This document shows, piece after piece, positions 30,019-38,007 of a DNA stretch of 64,000 nucleotides. Numbering within the stretch: the first letter of the stretch is position 1; the number at the start of each line of letters is the position of its first letter. The notes beneath the pieces were generated by a model, which did not search any database, was not told the origin of the DNA, and saw nothing but the letters and a program-made list of their open reading frames with translations. This stretch comes from Labilibacter sediminis (lineage in GTDB: Bacteria > Bacteroidota > Bacteroidia > Bacteroidales > Marinilabiliaceae), in NCBI RefSeq assembly GCF_005877885.1, contig NZ_VCHY01000017.1, positions 62,001 to 126,000 of the forward strand, written 5' to 3'. The position numbers and the translations under genes were made by a program.

Positions 30019-30525
30019 ATGACACGCATAGGATTACTTTCTGATACACACTCTTATTTTGACCCTCGATTTGCTGAATTATTTGCTGACTGCGATGAGA
30101 TATGGCATGCAGGTGATCTTGGTGATATCAAAGTTCTTGACGCTATGAAAGATTTTAAACCTACACGTGCTGTTTATGGTAACATTGATGATGCAACAAT
30201 TAGGTCAGTATTAAGTGAGCAAGAAAGGTTTGTTTGTGACGGAGTTGATGTTTTTTTAATTCATATAGGAGGTTACCCAAACAAATATTCGCCAAAAGCT
30301 AAAAATGAGCTATTTAAAAACCCTCCCAAGCTTTTTATTTGTGGTCATTCACATATATTAAAAGTCATATACGATGATAAAATAAATTGCCTTCATATAA
30401 ATCCAGGAGCTGCTGGTCGTTCAGGATTTCATGCTGTACGTACCGCCATACGGTTTACTTTAGATAATGGTGAGATTAAGGATTTAGAAGTCATAGAATT
30501 AGATAATAAAGGGTTTGGTGGATAA
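30019..30525 (+). CDS. YfcE/MJ0936-type metallophosphodiesterase, island-borne replacement copy
   Basis: The complete 168-residue calcineurin-like phosphodiesterase has GLLSDTH (metal ligands Asp8, His10), HAGDLGD, VYGNIDD and CGHSH near residue 114. It starts with the same 18 residues as the interrupted native gene. Thereafter it differs at scattered positions, as expected of an orthologue from another strain or species rather than a recent duplicate. It reads outward-to-inward at the left end of the island. At the insertion point the native reads GGTTATCCTGG while this copy has GGTTACCCAAA, so the recombinase target is altered. Substrate is unknown; relatives hydrolyse phosphodiesters such as bis-pNPP. 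Confidence 0.93.
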   Translation: MTRIGLLSDTHSYFDPRFAELFADCDEIWHAGDLGDIKVLDAMKDFKPTRAVYGNIDDATIRSVLSEQERFVCDGVDVFLIHIGGYPNKYSPKAKNELFKNPPKLFICGHSHILKVIYDDKINCLHINPGAAGRSGFHAVRTAIRFTLDNGEIKDLEVIELDNKGFGG

Positions 30526-30914
30526 TTGGTTATTGTTTATTACATTCTTATCTGTCATGAAATTAATCGCAATAATAAAAGGTAATACTTAATCAAATAA
30601 GTACGCATATTTCGGATGAACCAAAAAAAATTATAAAATTTTATAAAATCACATTTCCAAAAACGCAATATTTTTTTTGGAAAATTTTTTGGAGATCCTT
30701 TTTTTGTATGACCCTCGCCCCTGTAGGGTGTACCCATATGAGGGGGTATGATACGGGGGGATACCTTGGACATTGAATGTACTTAGTATCTACACCATAT
30801 TTAATTTATCCTCCTATATTCCAACACATCCAAAATTGATATTTCAATTAGTTCCAATCTCATAACACAAATTTTATTTGCACTGAGTATTTATATTTAT
30901 AAAATACTGTTGCT
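30526..30914. other. Intergenic region with a GC-rich block
   Basis: No credible gene. Within AT-rich DNA lies a sharply G/C-rich block (about 30711-30772) containing TACCC/GGGTA-type inverted pieces and CCTGTAGGG at 30720-30728. The same nonamer recurs at 59116-59124 near the replication-type gene. Its function (origin, transfer or recombinase accessory site) is unknown. Confidence 0.45.
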
Positions 30915-31247
30915 ATGAAAATGAATTATAAAAGTTCAAATGGTGAAATCCATTACTTCAAAAATGAAATATTGGTCGAAATGCCAAATATATATACTTG
31001 TGGTCAGCTTGTTCACGTAGGAATGAAAGTTATGCTTATCATAGATAATGAGGTGATTCCAGTTGAAATTATTGACATTCAGAATAATGAAGACATGGTG
31101 TATTTTGATGTTCAAATAAAGGAAACAAACAATTCAATAATCCTGTCTCGAAGTCTTATGGAAACTGATAGTTGGCATTGGTCAATAGTATCTCTACGCT
31201 ATTTCGTTGGTGCATTGTCAAATATGAATATAAATGATCTCAGTTAA
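30915..31247 (+). CDS. Hypothetical protein, 110 residues
   Basis: I do not recognise this family. The product, starting MKMNYKSSNGEIHYF, alternates short beta-strand-like stretches (VGMKVMLIIDNEVIPVEIID, VYFDVQIKE) with a small hydrophobic C-terminal helix. It has no signal peptide, membrane segment or cysteine motif. The strand pattern would suit a small beta-barrel of about 70 residues. It stands alone on the plus strand between the replacement phosphodiesterase and the integron array. It is not flanked by attC sites, so it belongs to the island backbone rather than to a cassette. Confidence 0.55.
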   Translation: MKMNYKSSNGEIHYFKNEILVEMPNIYTCGQLVHVGMKVMLIIDNEVIPVEIIDIQNNEDMVYFDVQIKETNNSIILSRSLMETDSWHWSIVSLRYFVGALSNMNINDLS

Positions 31248-31434
31248 AGATAAAGAGTAAATAGTTCATTATTGCATTTATATTTGATAGCATATGATTT
31301 AATTATTTATCCTTATTAAGCTTTGTTTTACCAACTTGACAACCTGAAGGTCTAGTTTCAGTACCAGTACAAAGCAATTAAAGTTTTTTAAGAAAAAAGC
31401 AAAACAAGATATTGAATATTCCACCATAATGTAA

Positions 31435-31518
31435 AGAACCGCCGTATACAAGACCCGTACGTACGGTGCTGTGAGAGGTGAACCAGTGGACTATAGTCTC
31501 ACTGGCCATCTACTCGAT
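31435..31518 (+). ncRNA. Group II intron 3' remnant (domains V and VI)
   Basis: AACCGCCGTATACAAG, then ACCCGTACGTACGGTG and GTGAGAGG, reproduce the domain V hairpin and its trailing linker as found at the end of bacterial group II introns. The domain VI stem CCAGTGGACTATAG with CTCACTGG follows, and the end is CTACTCGAT. The reverse transcriptase gene and the upstream domains are absent. It lies on the strand opposite the cassettes, exactly where the attC of the last cassette should be. That is the habit of class C introns that target attC sites. Confidence 0.75.
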
Positions 31519-31541
31519 TGTAGTGTCGTTTTTATTATTAT

Positions 31542-31850
31542 TTAATCTTCAACCAGCTTTTTTCTAATCAATTCAAGATGAATGTTGATTAAATCCTTGT
31601 TCGGTTCCGTTTGAGAATGTCTTATTGCTCTAAAGTAAAAGAATAGACTAATTCTCAAATCCCTCAGACTTATTTCATTTGTCTCATTTATTTTTATTTG
31701 AGCCTTAACTTTTTTAGATATATCAGAAATATTATCAAAAGAATCTAGCTTGTCTAAAGAATGTGCGAACCTATTAGCTCCAGATAAATCATTATTGGAA
31801 GGAATATCTCTTAATTTTAAATCTTTGTCAGCTATTTTAATCATTGGCAC
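31542..31850 (-). CDS. Cassette 1 hypothetical protein, 102 residues (second gene)
   Basis: Unrecognised. The product is mostly helical and charged (SLDKLDSFDNISDISKKVKAQ, SLRDLRISLFFYFRAIRHS, DLINIHLELIRKKLVED). It has no signal peptide, membrane segment or metal motif. Its start overlaps the end of the upstream cassette gene by 14 bp, so the two are translationally linked, an arrangement frequent in toxin-antitoxin pairs, but neither half resembles a toxin family I know. The HSQTEPNKDLINIH segment near residue 78 is reminiscent of HEPN-like tails but lacks a clear R-x4-6-H motif. Confidence 0.6.
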   Translation of the reverse strand: MPMIKIADKDLKLRDIPSNNDLSGANRFAHSLDKLDSFDNISDISKKVKAQIKINETNEISLRDLRISLFFYFRAIRHSQTEPNKDLINIHLELIRKKLVED

Positions 31851-32145
31851 AATTGTATAATTCAGTGAATTTATTTCTAATATTATCTCCTATTATTTTT
31901 AAGACAGGATAAATTCCGTTAAGATATTCCCAGATTTCTCCTTGTGGAGATTTGCCATTGAAATCACTGAAATAAAAATTGTCAAGATTATAAGTATTAG
32001 AACAATTTTTAATATCCTGCTCAATTTTATTTGCTACAACCTTCATTCTGTCAATAAGAGTATCATAACTTCCCCAAGATATCTCTGGCTTAATTTCTTC
32101 AACTTTATTTATATATTCTCTTAATAATTCTGAAAGCTCTTTCAT
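31837..32145 (-). CDS. Cassette 1 hypothetical protein, 102 residues (first gene)
   Basis: Unrecognised. A helical N-terminus (MKELSELLREYINKVEEIKP) is followed by WGSYDTLIDRMKVVANKIEQ and an aromatic middle part (NLDNFYFSDFNGKSPQGEIW). It is the first of two overlapping genes in the most distal cassette. Its start lies about 45 bp inside the cassette boundary at 32190-32196, so the cassette has a short leader as usual. No membrane or export signal is seen. Confidence 0.6.
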   Translation of the reverse strand: MKELSELLREYINKVEEIKPEISWGSYDTLIDRMKVVANKIEQDIKNCSNTYNLDNFYFSDFNGKSPQGEIWEYLNGIYPVLKIIGDNIRNKFTELYNCAND

Positions 32146-32189
32146 TCTTATTTAATTCTAGATATGTCATCTGTCGGTTTTTAAATTCA

Positions 32190-32385
32190 CCACAACGTTC
32201 AGCTGCATGAAGCGTATGGAGATTTATCCTTACAAACTTTCCTAATTGAGCGGAGCCAAAGCGTTGTATTTTGTTTTAAGTTTTTATTTCAAAAGCCAAA
32301 TCGCAGATTAGGCGTTATTTGCCGAAGTTACAAACTACCCCAAACGCACAACTCGCCTAAGGGCAATATGCGGTTTGTTGTAAGC
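32190..32385 (-). repeat. attC site of cassette 2 (family A, long)
   Basis: From CCACAAC-G to GTTGTAAGC. Family A sites are about 190-200 bp and share the words CGCATGAAGCGTATGG, AGCGGAGCCAAAGCGTTGT, an internal CGATTTGG-type arm and the end CTATGCGGTTTGTTGT. Confidence 0.88.
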
Positions 32386-32390
32386 AGTAC

Positions 32391-33251
32391 TTATTTGTGA
32401 TGATATTCTACTTCATTTTCTGTCAACTCCGATCTACCTTTAACTTTAAAGTCTACTTTCAAAACTTTCAATTCATCTATGTAGCCAATCTTTCCATCTT
32501 TATGAATAAATGGCGCAAAATAAAATTCCTTATTCTTCCTTTTCTTTTGTGATTCAATAAATTTGGTAAAGAACATTCCATTAGTCATTTTCAAGTTTTT
32601 CCAATAAACCATTTGAATAATCATAGATTGTTGTTCTTTCCCATATTTATCCAATTTCATTTTATCCTTTTCATTATTAAAGGATTCATTCAGCCATTTT
32701 CTATCTGGATTTGCATATAAATAGGTTGAATAACTAACATCACTTTCATAGATAAAGGATATACAAATATTGTTATCAAAATCATTGTCCATATTTTGAT
32801 TCCACTCCCTTATGTAAGAAAAAAACTGATATGCATATTCTTCATCCTTATAGGCTGGACCAAAATAATTTGGATAATTCTCATGGTTATCAATTTCTTT
32901 ATTTGTCAGAAAATATCCATTGGTTACCCATTGGTCATAATCAATTTGAAAGTCAGGAAATGGCTGTAAAATCATCACGGAATACTCAAACAATGTTTTT
33001 TCAATTAAAGTCTGAATAGCAAATAGCACAATTGTAACTATGATTCCTACATAATAGGGCAGTACTAAAAAACTAATGAGAATACCGATGAGAGCTAGTA
33101 CTCTTAAAACCCACTTTACTTGCTTTTCAAATTTCTCATGAACAATGAGTTTCGGATAGAACTTTCTCCATTCAAAGCGAATTAATGTTTTCGAGTCAAC
33201 CTTCCAGTTTCCGACTTTAATTTTAATATATACTACGTCTTGGTTTTGTAT
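32391..33251 (-). CDS. Cassette 2 membrane protein without an ordinary start codon
   Basis: The frame is open from the cassette boundary (33251) to the stop at 32391, 286 codons, but has no ATG, GTG or TTG until GTG at 33029. The upstream 74 codons look truly coding. They read VYIKIKVGNWKVDSKTLI, then FEWRKFYPKLIVHEKF, then two hydrophobic segments (VLRVLALIGILISFLVLPYY and GIIVTIVLFAIQ). The remainder is a soluble domain with SKKRKNKEFYFAP-like and GYIDELKVLKVDF strands. A stop codon in the boundary box closes the frame upstream. Initiation may use ATT or ATA, or the gene may have lost its 5' end when captured. Function unknown. Confidence 0.6.
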   Translation of the reverse strand: MQNQDVVYIKIKVGNWKVDSKTLIRFEWRKFYPKLIVHEKFEKQVKWVLRVLALIGILISFLVLPYYVGIIVTIVLFAIQTLIEKTLFEYSVMILQPFPDFQIDYDQWVTNGYFLTNKEIDNHENYPNYFGPAYKDEEYAYQFFSYIREWNQNMDNDFDNNICISFIYESDVSYSTYLYANPDRKWLNESFNNEKDKMKLDKYGKEQQSMIIQMVYWKNLKMTNGMFFTKFIESQKKRKNKEFYFAPFIHKDGKIGYIDELKVLKVDFKVKGRSELTENEVEYHHK

Positions 33252-33254
33252 TGC

Positions 33255-33296
33255 TTACAACGTGAAGCCTATGCTTTATTAGCCATTATTGTGTGC
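33255..33296 (-). repeat. attC site of cassette 3 (family B, shortened)
   Basis: TTACAAC-G to ATTGTGTGC; only about 40 bp. The expected G of GTT is A here. It contains AAGCCTATGCTTTATTAGCC, identical to the 3' part of the 77-bp family B sites, so it looks like a deletion derivative. Confidence 0.8.
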
Positions 33297-33304
33297 TGGC
33301 ATTA

Positions 33305-34438
33305 TTAATTTAGGTTCAAGTCTTTTACATTATCCATATTTGTTTTATCAAAGTTTGGTGCAATAACAAAAGTTGTATTCTTAAAATCCACTTCTTCTAG
33401 AAAATCTACAGTAACGAATTGAACACCACTGAAAAATTTAGAGCTTTCAAAAGAGACATTACTAATAAATTTTGCACTATTAAAACCAGCTTTCCCATTG
33501 AAGTAGCAATGGGAAAACCTTACTGGTTTTTCAAAATGTGAAATGTAAAAAACAGCCTCGTCACCAAAAACACAACCTACAAAATCTACATTTTCTTTGA
33601 AATATGAATTAGTTAATCCAACACCATTTGGAAAATTCACCTTTAAAAACTCCAATTCACCCAAGTATTTTGTTCCTAATTCATGACCGACATAAATCTT
33701 ACGTGGCATTTCCATATCTCTAAATAATGTACTACCATAATAGGTTGCGTATTCAAAACCTGTTTGAGATATATTCCTCGTGCCCCAAAAATATGCTCCA
33801 AACAGATTTGCTTTAGAAAAATCAATGTTGTTAAATTTAAAATCATAATTAACTATTAAAATGCCTAATAAATTCTTTTGATAAAAATTCAAAATGAAGT
33901 TTGTCGGACTTTTTATGTGTTCAAATATAATCTCATCTATTGCAGTTGAGGCCACAATACTTATGACTTGCTTTTCTTTCTCAAAAACTTTATCATCAAA
34001 CTTAAAAAGTTCCTTATCCATTTTCCATTTTGTCCATTCAATAGATGGATTTAATAGGATTTCTTGATATTTAGAATCTTCAGTTATCCAATCATTTAAA
34101 GAACCCAAGAAATCTACAATTTTTTGTCTAAGTGATACATTAGCAATTGCTTTATTCTTTAAATCAATTATTACCCCTTTTTTAATTGTCAAATCACCTG
34201 TATTAAATAAGGATATAGCTCCTATTAAGTCATCATTATTTATTTTATTTAGTATTAAAGAGCTTGTCGCAATGTTATTCTTAATGATTTCTTTTGTATT
34301 ATCATTACTATTCAAAATAATTTCTTGAGTACTTTTATTGCTATTAATAGAACTACCCCAAATCAGAAAAACAGTTCCAGATAAACTCAATAATATTCCT
34401 AGGATTGTTGGGATATTTAAAAAATCTGGCATTTTCAT
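33305..34438 (-). CDS. Cassette 3 membrane-anchored pentapeptide-repeat-like protein
   Basis: The 377-residue product has one N-terminal membrane helix (IPTILGILLSLSGTVFLIWGS). A helical region of about 140 residues comes next. The C-terminal half is built of pentapeptide-type units: NNIDFSKANLFGAYFWG, VDFVGCVFGDEAVFYIS, AGFNSAKFISNVSFESSKFF, VDFKNTTFV. Such repeats form a right-handed quadrilateral beta-helix. Some family members protect gyrase or act in phage defence, but no specific role can be assigned. The cassette boundary box GCACACAAC (34509-34517) lies 70 bp upstream of the start. Confidence 0.8.
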   Translation of the reverse strand: MKMPDFLNIPTILGILLSLSGTVFLIWGSSINSNKSTQEIILNSNDNTKEIIKNNIATSSLILNKINNDDLIGAISLFNTGDLTIKKGVIIDLKNKAIANVSLRQKIVDFLGSLNDWITEDSKYQEILLNPSIEWTKWKMDKELFKFDDKVFEKEKQVISIVASTAIDEIIFEHIKSPTNFILNFYQKNLLGILIVNYDFKFNNIDFSKANLFGAYFWGTRNISQTGFEYATYYGSTLFRDMEMPRKIYVGHELGTKYLGELEFLKVNFPNGVGLTNSYFKENVDFVGCVFGDEAVFYISHFEKPVRFSHCYFNGKAGFNSAKFISNVSFESSKFFSGVQFVTVDFLEEVDFKNTTFVIAPNFDKTNMDNVKDLNLN

Positions 34439-34510
34439 TTCTTTTAATTTGTTATGAATACTTTATATTCAAAATTGTTTATTTACTATTCGTACGTTCT
34501 GCTAGCTTGC

Positions 34511-34587
34511 ACACAACGTCGCGGCTATGAAGCGTTGGCTTGTGTTGCGCCTGCGGCAAGCCTATGCTTTATTAGCCATTGTTGGCT
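34511..34587 (-). repeat. attC site of cassette 4 (family B, full)
   Basis: ACACAAC-G to GTTGGC. About 77 bp with an obvious hairpin: GGCTATGAAGCG and GGCTTG on one arm, CAAGCC and GCTTTATTAGCC on the other. Confidence 0.9.
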
Positions 34588-34595
34588 GTAGTATA

Positions 34596-36338
34596 TTATT
34601 CAATTAACTTAAATCTATGTTGTACAAAATGTATACTTTTAATTGGTACAGTATCCTTAAGGGCTGGTTCAAATTTCATTTTCTTTATGTTGTGTTCAAT
34701 TTGTTCAGTAATCCACCCATTGTCAGCGGCCCAAAACTTAGATTCAGTAACATTTCCTTTTTTGTCAACAAAAACAATGTATGAATATCCCATTTCATGG
34801 TCATCTCCATAAGGTTCAAACATTGATACTTCAGCTCCTTTAAATTTACTTTCCAATTCTTCTGTATTTATTGGATTTGGCTTGTTGTCTGGAAATACGT
34901 AATCCTCTTGGTCTTCATAGCAATTTTCACACAATCTAGAGATAATAGTAGTTTTGACTTTGGGATTCTTATATTTTGAGAATTTCTTTTCTGAAATTAC
35001 TTTCCCATTTTCATACACGGTTTCCTTTTCTAAATTCCCGTTATTATAATAGCTTTTAGTTATACCATGTTCTTTACCGTTAACCATTACTTGATAAAGT
35101 GTCAATATTTCATTCCGAAAAGTCTTTTGTACACCATCTCTTTTATGGTTTTTATATTCATGTTCATTTCTATAAACTCTATCTTTTGATATTGAATATT
35201 CATTTATGTACACCCCTGTTCCATTGGTTAATGTTTGCTCACCTTTTTTATCCCAGTAATTATGAAGAATAAAATTCCCATTTTTAAATTCGGCTTCCAC
35301 TTTCTTACTCCCGTCTTCATAAAACTCTAACCACTCACCTTCTCGTTCATAACCTGAGATGTATGTGCCACTTTCTGCAAGCTGTCCGTTTTCATACCAT
35401 TCCTTGTATTCTCCTCGTCTCTCGTCTTTATCAACTAATTTTGTTTCTAGTTTTATCGGGTTTCCATTTTCATAGAACCATTGATGAATAGTATATTTTT
35501 TTGAAGAGTCTATTATGACATTGTACTTTAACTTACTATTCTCATAATACTCTTCTCGTTCACCTGTTTGTACTCCATTTATATAGTCTATCTTCTCTTT
35601 AGATATACCATTGGGATAATAAGATTTGAATTCACCATTTATAACTCCCTTTACAAGATTGAATTCTTCTTTGACTACTTTATCCTCATAAAAGGTTTTG
35701 CATAAACCTGTGAAATTCATATCAAATTCTTCTCCGTTTTCGTCCAAACATATCTCATTAGGATTATTACGAATAAATTTCTCAAGTAACGATATTGTTT
35801 TTTCATTCAGCTCATAGTATTCGTCATCTAAAAGAGATAACTCATCCAGTCTTTCATAAAGGTCACTTCCAAACAAATCCTCTTGCTGAGCTTTGTTCAT
35901 TAGTTTTTTGTTTTTCTGGTAGATTTCATCTGCTCTTTTAACTAAATCAGCCATTTTCTTATCTCCAATATATTCAAGTCCTTTTATAATAGTTTGAACG
36001 TAGGGAGCGTATCCATTATAATAAAATTGTACAAAACCACCATTTGCCACTTGAGCATCAAGGTACCACCAATAATAAAGAGATTTTTGACCGTATGATA
36101 ATGATTTACCATTTTCTATTTCATGTTCTTTGTCTTTTACAAACTTTGATAAAGGTTCAAGAACAAACCAACCAAAATCATATCCTGAAAGTTTAAAGAA
36201 ATCCCCCTTATTTAATTTCGGTCGAAAATGGTTACTTTTTTCAAATTCCCAATACGGGTCGTAGGTATCTTTGTTTTGGCAGCCGAAGATGTTAAATATG
36301 CTCAATGTGATTATTAATCCTAGTATTATCTTTTTCAT
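34596..36338 (-). CDS. Cassette 4 lipoprotein with DUF4375, MORN-type repeats and a TonB-like tail
   Basis: The ATG at 36338 gives MKKIILGLIITLSIFNIFGC, a lipoprotein signal; the upstream Met at 36368 would bury it in the attC boundary. The 580-residue protein has a DUF4375-like segment (YYWWYLDAQVANGGFVQFYY near residue 80). A long series of MORN/YwqK repeats follows, for example GEFKSYYPNGISKEKIDY, GEYKEWYENGQLAESGTY and GITKSYYNNGNLEKETVY. The C-terminal 100 residues end with IKKMKFEPALKDTVPIKS, like the TonB C-terminal domain. Large modular cassette product, probably periplasmic or surface-bound. Role unknown. Confidence 0.82.
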   Translation of the reverse strand: MKKIILGLIITLSIFNIFGCQNKDTYDPYWEFEKSNHFRPKLNKGDFFKLSGYDFGWFVLEPLSKFVKDKEHEIENGKSLSYGQKSLYYWWYLDAQVANGGFVQFYYNGYAPYVQTIIKGLEYIGDKKMADLVKRADEIYQKNKKLMNKAQQEDLFGSDLYERLDELSLLDDEYYELNEKTISLLEKFIRNNPNEICLDENGEEFDMNFTGLCKTFYEDKVVKEEFNLVKGVINGEFKSYYPNGISKEKIDYINGVQTGEREEYYENSKLKYNVIIDSSKKYTIHQWFYENGNPIKLETKLVDKDERRGEYKEWYENGQLAESGTYISGYEREGEWLEFYEDGSKKVEAEFKNGNFILHNYWDKKGEQTLTNGTGVYINEYSISKDRVYRNEHEYKNHKRDGVQKTFRNEILTLYQVMVNGKEHGITKSYYNNGNLEKETVYENGKVISEKKFSKYKNPKVKTTIISRLCENCYEDQEDYVFPDNKPNPINTEELESKFKGAEVSMFEPYGDDHEMGYSYIVFVDKKGNVTESKFWAADNGWITEQIEHNIKKMKFEPALKDTVPIKSIHFVQHRFKLIE

Positions 36339-36362
36339 TGTATTGAGTGCTTTCTGTATTGT

Positions 36363-36495
36363 TGCCAACGGCTCAAATATGCGTAGTGCGGGATTTCAAG
36401 GCACTCCACTATCAAACCTCTTCGTTGTTAATTAAATGATTTAAAGTTTGAAATTAGCATATCGCCCCGCATTATGTATATTTATTGCTATGCGC
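36363..36495 (-). repeat. attC site of cassette 5 (family C)
   Basis: TGCCAAC-G to GCTATGCGC. It shares GGCTCAAATATGCGTAGTGCGG and GCCCGCAT-type words with the site at 43746-43877. The GTT box has one change (GCT). Confidence 0.83.
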
Positions 36496-36521
36496 ATGTA
36501 ATTTATTAATTTCCAACAGTT

Positions 36522-37025
36522 TTAATATATTAAACTAATCTCAGAAGCATAGAAACCTTCAGTTCTTAATTTTTCTTTTACATCTTCAGGCATTTCATTA
36601 GATACAATCTCTTCAAATGTTATTTTCCCATCGCTGTGTCCTTTTGCTTCTACTTTCTCAATCAATTCTTGAAGTTTGGATTTATCAAATAGAACCTGAC
36701 CAGTAACATATGGACCATATACTTTATAAGCATTTGAAGTAGTCAGAAAATGAACTTGAACACTCCTTTGATGTATACCATAATTCCAGAACATAAATTC
36801 AGTTGAGAATCTTAGTTTTTCAGCGTTTATTTCTCTAATTCGTTCTTCAATTAATACTATTTGAGTTTCAAATGAAGCTATTTTTTGCCTCAAAACTTCT
36901 GTCATTATATCGCTAAATTCATCTTGAGGCAGTTCGTCTAATTGATTTTTGTGGTCTTTAAGTATATTTTGGCAACCAATATGTAGGCGTTGTAAACCGT
37001 CAATGTCAAATTGTGTTAAGTCCAT
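36522..37025 (-). CDS. Cassette 5 hypothetical protein, 167 residues (second gene)
   Basis: Not recognised. The first 95 residues are helical with coiled-coil character (KIASFETQIVLIEERIREINAEK). The C-terminal part is mixed and contains YVTGQVLFDKSKLQELIEKVEAKG. It lies 11 bp downstream of the nuclease-like gene in the same cassette, so the two are very likely co-translated partners. No membrane segment or export signal is visible. It could be an immunity or regulatory partner of the nuclease, which is inference only. Confidence 0.65.
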   Translation of the reverse strand: MDLTQFDIDGLQRLHIGCQNILKDHKNQLDELPQDEFSDIMTEVLRQKIASFETQIVLIEERIREINAEKLRFSTEFMFWNYGIHQRSVQVHFLTTSNAYKVYGPYVTGQVLFDKSKLQELIEKVEAKGHSDGKITFEEIVSNEMPEDVKEKLRTEGFYASEISLIY

Positions 37026-37036
37026 ATTTCTAGGTT

Positions 37037-37783
37037 TTAATGTTTGATTACTATAAGTTGGATATTTGATTCGTTATCTAAATCGTTCTTAAATTCTTCT
37101 TCATCTCTGATGCTTCCCAAATCATAAACCACAAACAATTGATTAGAATATTCCTTTCCATATGCTAAAATGTCTGCATTTATTTCGTCAACTATTTCCT
37201 TACTCTTTGTTTTTGTTTTAGAAAGCTTTACTTCAAGTGCAAGATTTAATTTATACAATACAAAATCAGGAACCACTTCTTTTATTGAAATATTTACTCT
37301 TCCAGTTTCACGACCATAATCAATTCCTTTGTTAAGTCCCTTACCTATAAACAATTGTTCAATGGCATTTTGAACTTCTGTTTCTTTTTGTGGTTCACTA
37401 AAAATTACTTTTCGGAGATTGCTTTGAATGAAATATTTAAGGTTTTTTATTTCATCATTTTTCACTTCAGATTTATTTTTAAGAAAAGATTCTAAAATTG
37501 ATAGATTGGAGTAAACAGAATCAAAATAATGCTTTTGCTGAATGGCAATGGTGTCACAGTTACTTGGAACCTTTTCTAAATCATATAAATCAAGAATTGT
37601 TTTTACTTCTATGACTTGGATTACTTCTTTTACCAGCATATTATACTTACGCATAAATTCCTTATAACTGGAGTATTTCCAAACATTTGAATCATCACCT
37701 TCCAAACTCATTCTCATTGCATCTTTAAGAGCTGTTGAAAGGGATAAATATTCTTTCAGTTTGTCTAAAGTCTCATTTGTCAT
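37037..37783 (-). CDS. Cassette 5 PD-(D/E)XK nuclease-like protein
   Basis: The 248-residue protein has a helical N-terminal half and a C-terminal domain with the restriction-nuclease core. It carries Glu near 134-136 (ETEVQNAIEQLF), Asp173 in VVPDFVLYKLN, and Glu184 and Lys186 in LALEVKL. KSKEIVDEINADILAYGKEY and QLFVVYDLGSI follow. This D-(x)10-E-x-K layout is the PD-(D/E)XK metal site, and similar domains occur fused to many predicted defence proteins. It is first in a two-gene cassette. A DNA- or RNA-cutting defence role is plausible. Confidence 0.72.
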   Translation of the reverse strand: MTNETLDKLKEYLSLSTALKDAMRMSLEGDDSNVWKYSSYKEFMRKYNMLVKEVIQVIEVKTILDLYDLEKVPSNCDTIAIQQKHYFDSVYSNLSILESFLKNKSEVKNDEIKNLKYFIQSNLRKVIFSEPQKETEVQNAIEQLFIGKGLNKGIDYGRETGRVNISIKEVVPDFVLYKLNLALEVKLSKTKTKSKEIVDEINADILAYGKEYSNQLFVVYDLGSIRDEEEFKNDLDNESNIQLIVIKH

Positions 37784-37800
37784 ATTCTCTGGTTTTTATT

Positions 37801-37999
37801 GCGCATAACGTTCGGCCGCATGGTGTCGTAAGGCGATTTAATCTTACAAACTTTCAATATTGAACGGAGCCAAAGCGCATATTTTGTTTTACATTTTCAT
37901 TTTAAAGCTAAATCAACGATTTGGCATCGATCGCCGAAGCTACCATCCTTCCCAAAACAAGCTGAACTCCATATGCTTTATTGCGGTTTGTTGTAGTGC
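37801..37999 (-). repeat. attC site of cassette 6 (family A, long)
   Basis: GCGCATAAC-G to GTTGTAGTGC. Same plan as the sites at 32190, 42765 and 49479, ending GCGGTTTGTTGT. Confidence 0.88.
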
Positions 38000-38007
38000 G
38001 TTATTTC

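Noticed and set aside
30555-30773. Minus-strand open frame of 72 codons in the GC-rich block
   Set aside because: Repetitive Phe/Lys-rich composition and no initiation context; treated as non-coding.
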